Assembly: GCF_000313935.1 (NCBI RefSeq)
Contig: NZ_AMSS01000054.1
Coordinates: 1-64,000, forward strand
Direction of reading: 5' to 3'
Length of the DNA: 64,000 bases
From: Acinetobacter sp. WC-141
GTDB lineage: Bacteria > Pseudomonadota > Gammaproteobacteria > Pseudomonadales > Moraxellaceae
Both the position numbers and the translations under genes were made by a program. Below, piece by piece: positions 47,464 through 56,260 of the stretch; positions within the stretch are counted from its first letter, which is position 1, and the number at the start of each line of letters is the position of its first letter. The notes under the pieces were generated by a model, which saw only the letters and a list, made by a program, of their open reading frames with translations, did not search any database and was not told the origin of the DNA.

Positions 47464-47967
47464 GTGTTTTTAGCCGAGTTTAATCAAGCCCCACCCGAAC
47501 AACTCAAGACTTTGTTAAAAAACTGTGTCCACATTCCAGCATGGGCTGAGAAAATTATCTCAGAACGCCCCTATTCATCAAAAGCATCTCTTTTAGAGCA
47601 TGCAGAAAATTTAAGTCAAATGTGGTCATGGCAAGACATTGAAACTGCTTTAGCAACCCACCCAAAAATTGGTGAACGACAAGCAAAAAAACAACTCAAT
47701 GCAAAAGAACAACATCTTTCAAATCAGGAACAAGCTGGCATTTCTTTAGATGAACAAACGCAACAAACGCTGCTACAAGGCAACCTCGATTATGAACAAA
47801 AGTTTGGCTTTATTTTTTTAATTAAAGCAGCGGGCCTCAGTAGCGATGAGATTTTAAAAAAGCTACACGAACGTTTACAACATGACTTAGCTATCGAAAA
47901 AGTAATTGTACATGAGCAACTCTCAGCGATTGCTCTATTACGTCTATCTCAGGAAATACAAGCATGA
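47464..47967 (+). CDS. uraD: OHCU decarboxylase
   Basis: UraD decarboxylates 2-oxo-4-hydroxy-4-carboxy-5-ureidoimidazoline to S-allantoin. The 167-residue protein has the family core: a helix bundle with the conserved HPKIGER (about 76-82) and GFIFLIKAAGLSSDEIL (about 118-134). The GTG at 47464 has AGGA seven bases before it; the longer frame is unsupported. Its stop overlaps the uraH start as ATGA, so the pair is translationally coupled. Confidence 0.95.
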   Translation: MFLAEFNQAPPEQLKTLLKNCVHIPAWAEKIISERPYSSKASLLEHAENLSQMWSWQDIETALATHPKIGERQAKKQLNAKEQHLSNQEQAGISLDEQTQQTLLQGNLDYEQKFGFIFLIKAAGLSSDEILKKLHERLQHDLAIEKVIVHEQLSAIALLRLSQEIQA

Positions 47968-48287
47968 TCAGCACTCATATTTTAGATACGAATTTAGGCA
48001 AACCAGCTGCACACGTAGAAGTGAAGTTGTTTCATGCAGAAACCCATGAACTGATTGCAACCGCAACCACTAACCCAGATGGTCGAGTGAGTGATTTTGG
48101 AATAACAGACTTTGCAGTAGGTGCTTATCAACTTGAATTTGAGATTGCACCTTATTTTTCATCGCAGCAAATTAAAACTTTTTTCCCACGTGTTTGTATT
48201 CAATTTTTTGTAGAAGACATCAATCAGCATTATCACATTCCATTACTGATCAGCCCGTTTGCTTACTCCACTTATCGCGGCAGCTAA
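47964..48287 (+). CDS. uraH: 5-Hydroxyisourate hydrolase
   Basis: UraH hydrolyses 5-hydroxyisourate to OHCU. The 107-residue transthyretin-related protein has the N-terminal His motif STHILDTNLGKPA, central TTNPDGRVSDF with the conserved Arg, HYHIPLLISPFAYSTYRGS, and the diagnostic C-terminal YRGS. It is coupled to uraD by an ATGA overlap and followed by the permease after 25 bases. Confidence 0.97.
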   Translation: MISTHILDTNLGKPAAHVEVKLFHAETHELIATATTNPDGRVSDFGITDFAVGAYQLEFEIAPYFSSQQIKTFFPRVCIQFFVEDINQHYHIPLLISPFAYSTYRGS

Positions 48288-48312
48288 CTCAGAATATAAA
48301 TAGGAGAAAAAT

Positions 48313-49680
48313 ATGAATCATCAGCAAAAAAATGCGATTTCTCCAGAGCATGAATATTTAGGAATTTCCAAAAGTTTTGCTTACGGCTTACAGCATGTGC
48401 TGACCATGTATGGTGGCATTGTAGCCCCGCCACTCATTATTGGAACAGCAGCTGGCTTAAGCTCAGCACAAGTCGGAATGCTCATTGCAGCGGCCCTATT
48501 TGTCGGGGGACTGGCAACACTGATTCAGACCATTGGAACCAAATATCTAGGTGCAAAATTACCTTTAGTTCAGGGCGTTTCTTTTGCTGGCGTGGCTACC
48601 ATGGTCGCCATTATCACCACTGGTGGCGGCTTACCTGCTGTGTATGGTGCGGTGATTGTCGCATCTCTGATTGGACTATGTCTTGCGCCTTACTTTTCAA
48701 AAATTATTCGGTTTTTCCCACCCGTTGTGACTGGATGCGTCATCACGATTATTGGACTATCTTTGTTACCCGTTGCGATTCGCTGGATGATGGGTGGTAA
48801 CAATAAAGCACCTGACTGGGGTAGCGTAGAAAATATCTCTTTAGCCTTACTGACCTTAGGTATTGTGATTGTTCTAAATATGCTGCCGCAAGCAAGCATT
48901 CGCCGCTTATCAATTTTGTTGGCTATTGTTGCTGGTACCACCCTCGCCTACTTTATGGGTTTTGGTGATTTTAGTCAGGTGAGTTCAGGTGCATGGCTGC
49001 AATTTCCACACTTATTTGCATTTGGCTTGCCTACTTTCGAGCTTAGTGCAATCTTGTCGATGTTGATTGTAACTTTGGTAATTATGACTGAAACGACAGC
49101 CGATATTATTGCTGTCGGAGATATTGTAGGAACTGAAGTCGACGCGAAACGGATCGCCAATGGCGTACGTGCCGATATGTTTTCGAGTGCTTTCGCACCT
49201 ATCTTTGGTTCGTTCATGCAAAGCGCTTTCGCCCAAAATGTTGGGTTAGTTGCCATTACAGGTATCAAAAGTCGCTTTGTTGTGGCAGCAGGTGGTGTCA
49301 TTCTCATTATTTTGGGCCTACTCCCCATTATGGGTCGTTTGATTGCAGCGATTCCAATGCCCGTACTTGGTGGTGCGGGTTTGGTCTTATTTGGTTCAGT
49401 TGCAGCAAGTGGAATTCGTACTTTGGCAAAAATAGATTATAACGATCAGAAAAATTTAATTATTGTCGCGACCGCTTTATCAGCAGGGATGATCCCCATT
49501 ATTAACCATGAGTTTTATGCTCATTTTCCAGTTTGGGTACAAACTTTGTTCCATTCGGGTATTAGTTCAACATGTATTTTTGCTATCTTGTTGAATTTAT
49601 TATTTAATCATTTACCTTCATTTCGCAGCTCGCGTACCCCGCATTTAAGCCAAACAATAAACACAAGAAATACTCATTAA
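48313..49680 (+). CDS. NCS2 nucleobase:cation symporter, urate/xanthine type
   Basis: The 455-residue inner-membrane permease has about 14 transmembrane helices and the NCS2 motifs: SFAYGLQHVLTMYGG near 20, the QGVSFAG segment near 87, the ETTADIIAVGDIVG signature near 260, and the NAT-motif-like FMQSAFAQNVGLVAITG with QNVG near 305. The context (uraD-uraH upstream) makes uric acid, or uric acid plus xanthine, the likely substrate, as in E. coli UacT. AGGAG is five bases before the ATG. A terminator follows. Confidence 0.92.
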   Translation: MNHQQKNAISPEHEYLGISKSFAYGLQHVLTMYGGIVAPPLIIGTAAGLSSAQVGMLIAAALFVGGLATLIQTIGTKYLGAKLPLVQGVSFAGVATMVAIITTGGGLPAVYGAVIVASLIGLCLAPYFSKIIRFFPPVVTGCVITIIGLSLLPVAIRWMMGGNNKAPDWGSVENISLALLTLGIVIVLNMLPQASIRRLSILLAIVAGTTLAYFMGFGDFSQVSSGAWLQFPHLFAFGLPTFELSAILSMLIVTLVIMTETTADIIAVGDIVGTEVDAKRIANGVRADMFSSAFAPIFGSFMQSAFAQNVGLVAITGIKSRFVVAAGGVILIILGLLPIMGRLIAAIPMPVLGGAGLVLFGSVAASGIRTLAKIDYNDQKNLIIVATALSAGMIPIINHEFYAHFPVWVQTLFHSGISSTCIFAILLNLLFNHLPSFRSSRTPHLSQTINTRNTH

Positions 49681-49695
49681 AGGTTTAGTTTTTAG

Positions 49696-49721
49696 CGCCC
49701 CACTTCGGTGGGCTTTTTTTT
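49696..49721 (+). terminator. Terminator of permease gene
   Basis: GCCCCAC-TTCG-GTGGGC with a T-tract of eight, 16 bases after the stop codon. Confidence 0.88.
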
Positions 49722-49737
49722 AACCGTTGATCAAATT

Positions 49738-49753
49738 TGGCTTCATTTTTGCT
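49738..49753 (+). promoter_or_regulatory. Sigma-54-like element upstream of Tsx-like gene
   Basis: TGGCTTCATTTTTGCT has GG and GC separated by ten bases, and TTGCT is a consensus -12 half. A start near 49764 gives a leader of about 38 bases with a GGGGGG ribosome binding site. Confidence 0.5.
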
Positions 49754-49801
49754 TAAGACCCTGTATCCTTAGCGTGCTTTATTTGGGGGGAGATCATTTA
49801 A

Positions 49802-50527
49802 ATGCAATTAAAGCAACTTGCGGCGACTTGTGCCTTGTTATCTGCAACTGCCATGGTTCAGGCAAAACCAATCTGGCAAGATTTTAGCGTGACCGGACTT
49901 TATGGTGAAAACTATGAAGTTGTAGATGACAAAGAAACCACGATTACTTTGGAATATGCAGCGAAAGTTAAATACGCTGATGTATTTTTCTTCATGGACC
50001 GCATGCGTGGCGAAGATGACTATAAAAGTACTTACTTTGAGTTATCACCACGTTTAAGCTTAGGCGAAGTGTCTGGTAAAAAACTAGCATATGGTCCAAT
50101 TAAAGATGTGTTAATTAGTACCACTTGGGAAAGTAACACTCAAAGCGGCAATAACTTCGACAACTTCCTTTATGGTTTTGCAGTTGACTTAGATATCCCA
50201 TATTTCCAATATGCGAATTTAAACTTCTACCGCGCGAATAATGAGAAAACTGACGACGATTATCAAATGACATTCGTTTACGGCGTTCCATTAAAATTAG
50301 GATCTGAAGATTTCTTGGTAGATGGTTTCCTTGACTGGTCAACTGCTGAAGGCGACCATGCCAGCGAGTTGAACTGGACAACTCAGTGGAAATGGAATGT
50401 AGGTAAACACATTTCTCCTGATACACGTTTATACTTAGGTATTGAGCACTCAGTGTGGAATAACAAATTTGGTATTAAAGGCGCCGACGAAAATAACGTC
50501 AGTGCATTGGTTAAATACCACTTCTAA
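49802..50527 (+). CDS. Tsx-like nucleoside/purine outer-membrane channel
   Basis: The 241-residue protein has a signal peptide (to about AMVQA, then KPIWQDFS), beta-barrel alternation, a C-terminal aromatic (ALVKYHF), and the Tsx family pattern: DVFFFMDRMRGED near 60, FELSPRLSLGE near 80, and the late EHSVWNNKFGIKG near 220. Tsx channels import nucleosides; the setting suggests urate or allantoin passage. It is transcribed alone, from a promoter region with a sigma-54-like element, to a bidirectional terminator. Confidence 0.9.
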   Translation: MQLKQLAATCALLSATAMVQAKPIWQDFSVTGLYGENYEVVDDKETTITLEYAAKVKYADVFFFMDRMRGEDDYKSTYFELSPRLSLGEVSGKKLAYGPIKDVLISTTWESNTQSGNNFDNFLYGFAVDLDIPYFQYANLNFYRANNEKTDDDYQMTFVYGVPLKLGSEDFLVDGFLDWSTAEGDHASELNWTTQWKWNVGKHISPDTRLYLGIEHSVWNNKFGIKGADENNVSALVKYHF

Positions 50528-50546
50528 AATTTTTATTTAGAAGATA

Positions 50547-50576
50547 AAACAGCAAGGAAATCTCCTTGCTGTTTTT
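50547..50576. terminator. Bidirectional terminator
   Basis: AAAACAGCAAGGA and TCCTTGCTGTTTT form a 13-bp stem with an A- or T-tract on each side, between the convergent Tsx-like and hpxO genes. Confidence 0.9.
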
Positions 50577-50580
50577 GTTT

Positions 50581-51738
50581 TTAATCGAGTGGATTACCCA
50601 CAATATTGCTAATAATCCCCTGCATAATATGGCCACCTTGCTCACGGCGTAGTTCTGCATACCATGCTTGTGTAACGCCTTCATCTTTCATATGAGTCAC
50701 ATCACAGCGTTTACGCGCACGAAGTACCAATTCATTTGCACGTTCATTACGTTTATTTTGATAGCGTCGCAAAGCATCCTCTAGCCCCAAGGTGTTAATT
50801 TGCAGAGAACGCGCTAAATAAATCGCATCCTCCATCGCTTGGCAACCGCCTTGCCCAATATCAGGTGTCGTGCTGTGTGCAGCATCTCCCAAAATCACTA
50901 CACGACCTTTATAAAACTGAGAGAACGGTTCAATATCGTGGATTTCTACCCGATTGGTCTTTTGCGGGTCTAAGCGTTCAATGAGCTGCTGTACTGGCAA
51001 ACACCAATCAGAGAAATATTGTTTTAAAAGTTTTTTGTATTCATCCCGATTATTTTCTAATCCTGCTGGTAAAGGCACATCTAAAAAGAAATAGAACTTG
51101 CCATCTGCAACCGGCATTAAAGAAGCTCGCTTGCCTTCCCCCACATAAGTCGTCCATTGCTGAGCTGGCGCTAAATCTTCAGATATTTCAACCAAGCCAT
51201 TCCAGTTCACATAACCTGCATAACGGCGCTGTACTTGTTGGCCCAACACATACGTCCGTGTAAGTGAGTGAGTACCGTCAGCCCCAATTAATAGATCAGC
51301 CTGCGTTGAACTACCATCTGCAAAATGCACCTCAACAAAATCAGCTTTGTCTTCAAGGCTGACCATTTTTTTGCCTAAATGAATCTGATCTCTGCCAAAT
51401 TCATCCATCAGCATATTTTGTAAATCGGCACGTGCAACTGGATAATGTCTTTGGCCTACTTCTTCAATTAATGGTAGTAAACTGAATTGTGTCATCACAT
51501 CTCCAGTTAAACCATCCACATAGGCCAAATCATCCATTTGTCCACCAAGTTTGGCTATTTTGTCAGTTAATCCCAGATAATTTAGACATTTCACACCATT
51601 CGACCACAGCGAAATTGCAGCACCCACTGGAAGAATCTTTTCAGTTTGCTCAAAAATACGAACTTGGTGACCAAATTTTTTTAATGCAATGCCTGTGGTT
51701 AGACCTCCCATTCCCGCACCAATAATCACCACATTCAT
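50581..51738 (-). CDS. hpxO: FAD-dependent urate hydroxylase
   Basis: HpxO hydroxylates urate to 5-hydroxyisourate with NADH and O2, as in Klebsiella. The 385-residue protein has the N-terminal Rossmann [17 protein letters not shown], the DG motif [12 protein letters not shown], and [22 protein letters not shown]. The length (Klebsiella HpxO is about 384) and the neighbourhood, which has no uricase gene, support this over other aromatic monooxygenases. AGGAG lies seven bases upstream of the ATG. It is divergent from alc. Confidence 0.93.
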   Translation of the reverse strand: MNVVIIGAGMGGLTTGIALKKFGHQVRIFEQTEKILPVGAAISLWSNGVKCLNYLGLTDKIAKLGGQMDDLAYVDGLTGDVMTQFSLLPLIEEVGQRHYPVARADLQNMLMDEFGRDQIHLGKKMVSLEDKADFVEVHFADGSSTQADLLIGADGTHSLTRTYVLGQQVQRRYAGYVNWNGLVEISEDLAPAQQWTTYVGEGKRASLMPVADGKFYFFLDVPLPAGLENNRDEYKKLLKQYFSDWCLPVQQLIERLDPQKTNRVEIHDIEPFSQFYKGRVVILGDAAHSTTPDIGQGGCQAMEDAIYLARSLQINTLGLEDALRRYQNKRNERANELVLRARKRCDVTHMKDEGVTQAWYAELRREQGGHIMQGIISNIVGNPLD

Positions 51739-51775
51739 AACACGCTCCTATAGATATTCACCTATAGAGTGCTTA

Positions 51776-51791
51776 TGCTAAAAACATGCCA
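51776..51791 (-). promoter_or_regulatory. Sigma-54-like element upstream of hpxO
   Basis: On the minus strand TGGCATGTTTTTAGCA has GG-N10-GC spacing and differs from the puuE element at a single position. The predicted start near 51765 lies 27 bases before the ATG, ideal for the AGGAG site. A dyad-like pair CCTATAG at 51747 and 51761 lies in the leader. Confidence 0.55.
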
Positions 51792-51824
51792 TCCTTCAAA
51801 ATTTATTTAGCTTTTCCACAAAAC

Positions 51825-51840
51825 TGGCATGCACCATGCT
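51825..51840 (+). promoter_or_regulatory. Sigma-54-like element upstream of alc
   Basis: TGGCATGCACCATGCT has GG-N10-GC spacing with the same TGGCATG -24 half as the puuE and hpxO elements. The start would be near 51851, giving a leader of about 87 bases. Confidence 0.5.
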
Positions 51841-51937
51841 TATATATTTATGTATAAAACTCGACTTGGCACGCTCCGTGTTAGCGCAGTTTTAAATGAA
51901 AAATCATGTTTTTAACAAGAAATACGGATACCCCATT

Positions 51938-52948
51938 ATGGCAACATTGCACGCTCCAGCATTTGAACTTCCTGAAATTTTGAATACGAAAACCAATTTG
52001 GCAGATGCCCGAATTGGTGCACAAGTCATTGAGTGTTCAGATGATTTCTTTGCAGAAGCAAAGCGTATGCTGCAATTTGAAGCACCTGTTTTTGTTGAAG
52101 ATAAATTTGATGACAACGGCAAATGGATGGACGGTTGGGAAACTCGTCGAAAGCGTCACGCAGGCTATGACTGGTGCATTGTGAAGCTTGGGGTGACTGG
52201 AAAAATCAGTGCACTTGATATTGATACCAGCTTTTTCACAGGAAATTATCCAGCATCTGCAGCATTAGAAGCCTGTTATGCACCAAATGGGGACCTGACA
52301 GGAGCAAAATGGGAAAGTGTTTTAGGAAATACTGAACTCGGTCCAAGCCAGCACCATATTTTTATGGTCAATAATGATGCACTTTTCACTCATATACGCC
52401 TCAATATTTTTCCAGATGGTGGTATCGCCCGTTTACGCGTCTATGGAGACGTTCATATTCAGGTGACTGATAGCGAGCAAACTCTCGATTTATTGGCCCT
52501 TGAAAATGGTGGCCGCGTAGTTGCTTATAGCGATGCGCATTTTGGCCATCCTCGTAATTTGATTAACCCTGGCCGTGGCATCAACATGGGCGATGGATGG
52601 GAAACTAAACGCCGCCGAGCGCCGGGTTATGACTGGTGTATTCTTGCATTGGGTAAAAGTGGAAAAATTGAGAAACTTGAAATTGATACGGCTCACTTTA
52701 AAGGAAATTTCCCTGCCCAAGTATCCATTCAAGCGGTTTACCTTGAAAATGCAACCGATGCACAACTGATTCCACAAAGTATGTTCTGGTCTTATTTACT
52801 TGAAGCTCAACCGATGCAAATGGACCATATTCACGAATATGTAAATGAGATTTTACAGCATGAAAAAATCTCTCATATCCGTATTAACATGATTCCAGAC
52901 GGGGGGATTAGTCGTGTTCGTTTATGGGGGAAAATTGCCAAGTCATGA
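51938..52948 (+). CDS. alc: Allantoicase
   Basis: Allantoicase hydrolyses allantoate to ureidoglycolate and urea. The 336-residue protein is two homologous jelly-roll halves. The first has DGWETRRKRHAGYDWCIVKL then DIDTSFFTGNYPA; the second has DGWETKRRRAPGYDWCIL then EIDTAHFKGNFPA. Both halves end with a RLNIFPDGG- or RINMIPDGG-type strand. Start ATG 51938 begins MATLHAPAFELPE, like homologues; the ATG at 51896 adds 14 untypical residues. Its stop overlaps the allA start as ATGA. Confidence 0.95.
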   Translation: MATLHAPAFELPEILNTKTNLADARIGAQVIECSDDFFAEAKRMLQFEAPVFVEDKFDDNGKWMDGWETRRKRHAGYDWCIVKLGVTGKISALDIDTSFFTGNYPASAALEACYAPNGDLTGAKWESVLGNTELGPSQHHIFMVNNDALFTHIRLNIFPDGGIARLRVYGDVHIQVTDSEQTLDLLALENGGRVVAYSDAHFGHPRNLINPGRGINMGDGWETKRRRAPGYDWCILALGKSGKIEKLEIDTAHFKGNFPAQVSIQAVYLENATDAQLIPQSMFWSYLLEAQPMQMDHIHEYVNEILQHEKISHIRINMIPDGGISRVRLWGKIAKS

Positions 52949-53448
52949 TCATGATGAATGTTCAAATTCAGCCCTTAACAATTGAAAACTTTCAGCCCTT
53001 CGGAGAGGTCATCTGTTGTGACGGGCATGACTTTTTTCATATTAATGATGCCCACACCGAGCGCTACCATGCGCTCGTTGAAACAGAAATTGAAGGGGAA
53101 GCAAAGGCAGGAATTAGTATTTTCCGTAATACTAAGGCCAGCGTGTTGCCTCTGGAAATTTCAATGCTAGAGCGCCATCCGAAAGGCTCTCAGGCATTTA
53201 TTCCATTACAGCAACAAAAGTTTTTAATTATTGTAGCACCCGCTTTAGATGAGAATACTCCCGATATTTCAAAGCTATGTGCATTTGTTTCAAATGGGAA
53301 GCAAAGTATCAATTATCGGGCAGGCACATGGCATCATCCTTTGCTTACTTTTGAGGCACCAAGTGATTTTGCGGTGGTAGATCGAATTGGAGGTGGAGCG
53401 AATTGTGATGTTTTTCAATTTCCATTTGCTATAAAACTTACGGCCTAA
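52945..53448 (+). CDS. allA: Ureidoglycolate lyase
   Basis: AllA cleaves ureidoglycolate to glyoxylate and urea. The 167-residue cupin-fold protein shows IQPLTIENFQPFGEVI, SIFRNTKA, LEMLERHPKGSQAFIPL (written here as EMLERH-like; the sequence reads ISMLERHPKGSQAFIPL), and NYRAGTWHHPLL with the paired His. These are family signatures. Several ATGs follow each other; the first overlaps the alc stop and couples translation. It completes the pathway and is followed by a bidirectional terminator. Confidence 0.95.
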   Translation: MIMMNVQIQPLTIENFQPFGEVICCDGHDFFHINDAHTERYHALVETEIEGEAKAGISIFRNTKASVLPLEISMLERHPKGSQAFIPLQQQKFLIIVAPALDENTPDISKLCAFVSNGKQSINYRAGTWHHPLLTFEAPSDFAVVDRIGGGANCDVFQFPFAIKLTA

Positions 53449-53528
53449 ATTAAAATATACAGATCTGTCTATTTTTTAATTTAATGGTAGAACCTATTGT
53501 GGTGATTTCCAATAATTTAGGTTTACAT

Positions 53529-53562
53529 AAAAAATCCCCGCCTATTGAGCGGGGATTTTTTA
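53529..53562. terminator. Bidirectional terminator
   Basis: AAAATCCCCGCCTATTGAGCGGGGATTTT with flanking tracts, between the convergent allA and parE genes. Confidence 0.92.
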
Positions 53563-53570
53563 ATTCTGTT

Positions 53571-55454
53571 TTAAACAGTGATATCGGCTAGGTTACCCTT
53601 CTGCTCAAGCCACTGCTTACGATCTGCGGAACGTTTTTTCGCAAGTAATTTGTCGAGTAAACCCGCCGTAAAATGGGCATCATCAAGATCTAATTGAACC
53701 AAGCGGCGTGTATTAGGATCCATCGTGGTTTCACGTAGTTGAATCGCGTTCATCTCACCCAATCCCTTGAATCGGGTAATTTGCGGATTACGATTACCTT
53801 TAATATTTTTCAAAATAGTTTCAAGTTCATCATCATCAAGCGCGTAATGGACATCTTTACCAATATCGATACGGAACAATGGTGGCATTGCCACATACAA
53901 ATGTCCTTCTTCAACCAATGCTGGAAAGTGTTTAACGAATAAAGCACAAAGCAAAGTCGCAATATGTAAACCGTCCGAGTCGGCATCGGCCAAAATACAG
54001 ATTTTGCCATAACGCAGCTCTGATAAATCATCACTACCTGGGTCTACACCAATGGCAATCGCAATGTCGTGAACTTCTTGAGAAGCTAAAACCTCATCTG
54101 AAGAAACTTCCCACGTATTTAAGATTTTTCCACGAATTGGCATGATGGCCTGAAAGTTTTTATCACGTGCTTGCTTGGCACTACCACCCGCCGAGTCACC
54201 CTCGACAATAAATAGCTCACTGTCTTCACGAGTTTGCCCAACACAGTCGGCCAATTTCCCTGGCAATGCAGGGCCAGAAACAATCTTTTTACGCTCGACT
54301 TTTTTAGCTGCTTTTAAACGACGACCTGCTTTGGAAATTGCCATTTCAGCCAGTTGCATGGCAATTTCAGCATGTTGATTTAACCAAAGTGAAAAAGCAT
54401 CTTTAGCAATATTTAAAACAATATTAGAGGCCTCGCGACTAGAAAGACGCTCTTTGGTTTGACCTGAAAACTGCGGTTCTTGGAACTTGAGTGACAAAAT
54501 ATAGTTCACACCGTCCCAAACATCTTCTGCAGATAGTTTGAGGTTACGTGGTAACAAGTTACGTAGCTCACAAAACTCACGTAATGCTTCAGTTACCCCT
54601 GAGCGCAAACCATTCACATGGGTACCGCCTTGAGCGGTTGGAATCAGGTTGACGTAACTTTCTTGAACCTGCTCACCGCCTTCTACATTCCAGCAGATTG
54701 CAAACTCACATGCTGCACGATCTGCTTGTCCACTACTTACAAAAGCAGGATTTGGCAAAATTTCGCGGTCTTGCAGTTCATCCATCAAATAATCGACGAG
54801 GCCATTTTCAAATTGCCATTCGATTTTTTCATCGTTAATTTGATCAATATAAATAATTTTTAAGCCTGCTGCTAAAACAGCTTTGGCTTTTAAATTGTGT
54901 TTAAGTGCTTTTAAAGCAAATTTCGGGCTATCAAAATATTTCGCCTCTGGCCAAAAATGTACTGTTGTACCTGTCGCGCGTTTTGGCGCTTTGCCTTCTA
55001 ACACAGCCAAAGGTGCAACCGGTTCACCTTGCTCAAACGCCATTTGATATAGGTTACCCTGACGTTGAACTTCGACCTCAACACGTGTTGATAAAGCGTT
55101 TACAACTGAAATCCCCACACCATGCAAACCGCCCGAAAACTGGTAGTTATCGGTACTGAATTTACCACCAGCATGGAGCTTGGTCAGAATGATTTCGATA
55201 CCACTTTGGCCATATTCAGGGTGAATATCAACCGGCATACCACGGCCGTTATCTTCAACAGACAATGAACCATCTTTATAAACTGTGACACAGATTTTGT
55301 CGGCATGACCCGCTAATGCTTCATCAACAGCATTATCGATCACTTCTTGGGCTAAATGGTTAGGTCGAGTCGTATCGGTATACATCCCTGGACGACGACG
55401 AACAGGGTCTAAACCAGAAAGGACTTCAAGCGATTGAGCCGTATATTGTGTCAC
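53571..55454 (-). CDS. parE: DNA topoisomerase IV subunit B
   Basis: ParE is the ATPase subunit that, with ParC, decatenates daughter chromosomes. The 627-residue protein has the GHKL motifs DNAVDEALAGH and FSGGLHGVGISVVNALS. The transducer domain follows, then the TOPRIM part EGDSAGGSAKQARDKNFQAI and DADSDGLHIATLL. It ends with GEMNAIQLRETTMDP. Length is normal. The quinolone region shows EGDSAGGSAKQ as in susceptible relatives; no obvious change is visible. It follows yqiA by 14 bases, as in E. coli. Confidence 0.97.
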   Translation of the reverse strand: MTQYTAQSLEVLSGLDPVRRRPGMYTDTTRPNHLAQEVIDNAVDEALAGHADKICVTVYKDGSLSVEDNGRGMPVDIHPEYGQSGIEIILTKLHAGGKFSTDNYQFSGGLHGVGISVVNALSTRVEVEVQRQGNLYQMAFEQGEPVAPLAVLEGKAPKRATGTTVHFWPEAKYFDSPKFALKALKHNLKAKAVLAAGLKIIYIDQINDEKIEWQFENGLVDYLMDELQDREILPNPAFVSSGQADRAACEFAICWNVEGGEQVQESYVNLIPTAQGGTHVNGLRSGVTEALREFCELRNLLPRNLKLSAEDVWDGVNYILSLKFQEPQFSGQTKERLSSREASNIVLNIAKDAFSLWLNQHAEIAMQLAEMAISKAGRRLKAAKKVERKKIVSGPALPGKLADCVGQTREDSELFIVEGDSAGGSAKQARDKNFQAIMPIRGKILNTWEVSSDEVLASQEVHDIAIAIGVDPGSDDLSELRYGKICILADADSDGLHIATLLCALFVKHFPALVEEGHLYVAMPPLFRIDIGKDVHYALDDDELETILKNIKGNRNPQITRFKGLGEMNAIQLRETTMDPNTRRLVQLDLDDAHFTAGLLDKLLAKKRSADRKQWLEQKGNLADITV

Positions 55455-55468
55455 GTTGTACGTTTTCC

Positions 55469-56050
55469 TTATTTGATGGTGTGCGCAAAGAATTCGATCA
55501 CTAACGGTAATTTTTCTTCAAAATCTTCCATAGCATGATTGCCATGAGCATCCGTCAAAATCAATGAGGATGGCGTTGCAGCACTATAATAGCGTTGTGC
55601 TTGACGATAATCCAAAATTTCGTCGCCTTGTTGCAATAAGACGAGTATTTTGTCGGCATTTTTAGGTTGTTTCAGTTCCAGTTGTTGCAACTGTCGCAAC
55701 TGAACATGATCAATTGACCATTGATCATTTACCACATAGGGCATGCTTTCAACTTGAAACAGCTCATCAAACAACTTCCATGGTTGCATAGCAGGGTTAA
55801 TCAGTACAGCAGGAATATTATATTTCGCGACAAAGTATGTCGCAAAAAAACCACCTAAACTACTACCAACCAATGCAACATCTTCCAGACTTTCAATAAG
55901 CTCTGAAACTTGCTCAACCACCTGATCTGGAGATCTATTGAGGTTTGGCAAATGCACATTAATCCCTAATTCGCTACAATACTGCCTTAAGCTCAATCCT
56001 TTAATCGAAAGAGAGCTACTATTAAAACCATGGAGGTAGATAATATTCAT
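55469..56050 (-). CDS. yqiA: YqiA-type alpha/beta-fold esterase
   Basis: The 193-residue protein begins MNIIYLHGFNSSSLSIKG and has the nucleophile elbow VGSSLGGFFATYFV (Ser near 68), FLHG-type oxyanion residues, and DAHGNHAMEDFEE with the catalytic His. It matches the YqiA/YcfP family, whose E. coli member hydrolyses short acyl esters and also sits just upstream of parE. The ATG at 56050 follows GAGGGAAATAT. The long open frame upstream is unsupported. Confidence 0.9.
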   Translation of the reverse strand: MNIIYLHGFNSSSLSIKGLSLRQYCSELGINVHLPNLNRSPDQVVEQVSELIESLEDVALVGSSLGGFFATYFVAKYNIPAVLINPAMQPWKLFDELFQVESMPYVVNDQWSIDHVQLRQLQQLELKQPKNADKILVLLQQGDEILDYRQAQRYYSAATPSSLILTDAHGNHAMEDFEEKLPLVIEFFAHTIK

Positions 56051-56260
56051 ATATTTCCCTCTAAATTGAGACAAATTCCACAATTTTGTTCTCAGTTTGT
56101 ATAGAAAAGCACAATTGTTAGACAAGAAAAACCACTCAACTAACCATTCATCAGTATTTTAAAAAAATGTGTTATTTAAACTACTAAGATGGAAACGTTT
56201 ACTGCCGTTGATAAAAAGTACAGCTTAAAACGTCGGTTATAACGTATATGGGGAAAAGAT

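Noticed and set aside
48975..49328. 117-codon open frame on the minus strand within the permease gene
   Set aside because: It lies antisense to a conserved NCS2 permease, lacks a ribosome binding site and resembles no family.
50115..50426. 103-codon open frame antisense to the Tsx-like gene
   Set aside because: Shadow of a well-supported beta-barrel coding sequence.
51867..51882. Second sigma-54-like sequence TGGCACGCTCCGTGTT before alc
   Set aside because: It has the ideal TGGCACG half, but the -12 position is GT rather than GC at ten-base spacing.
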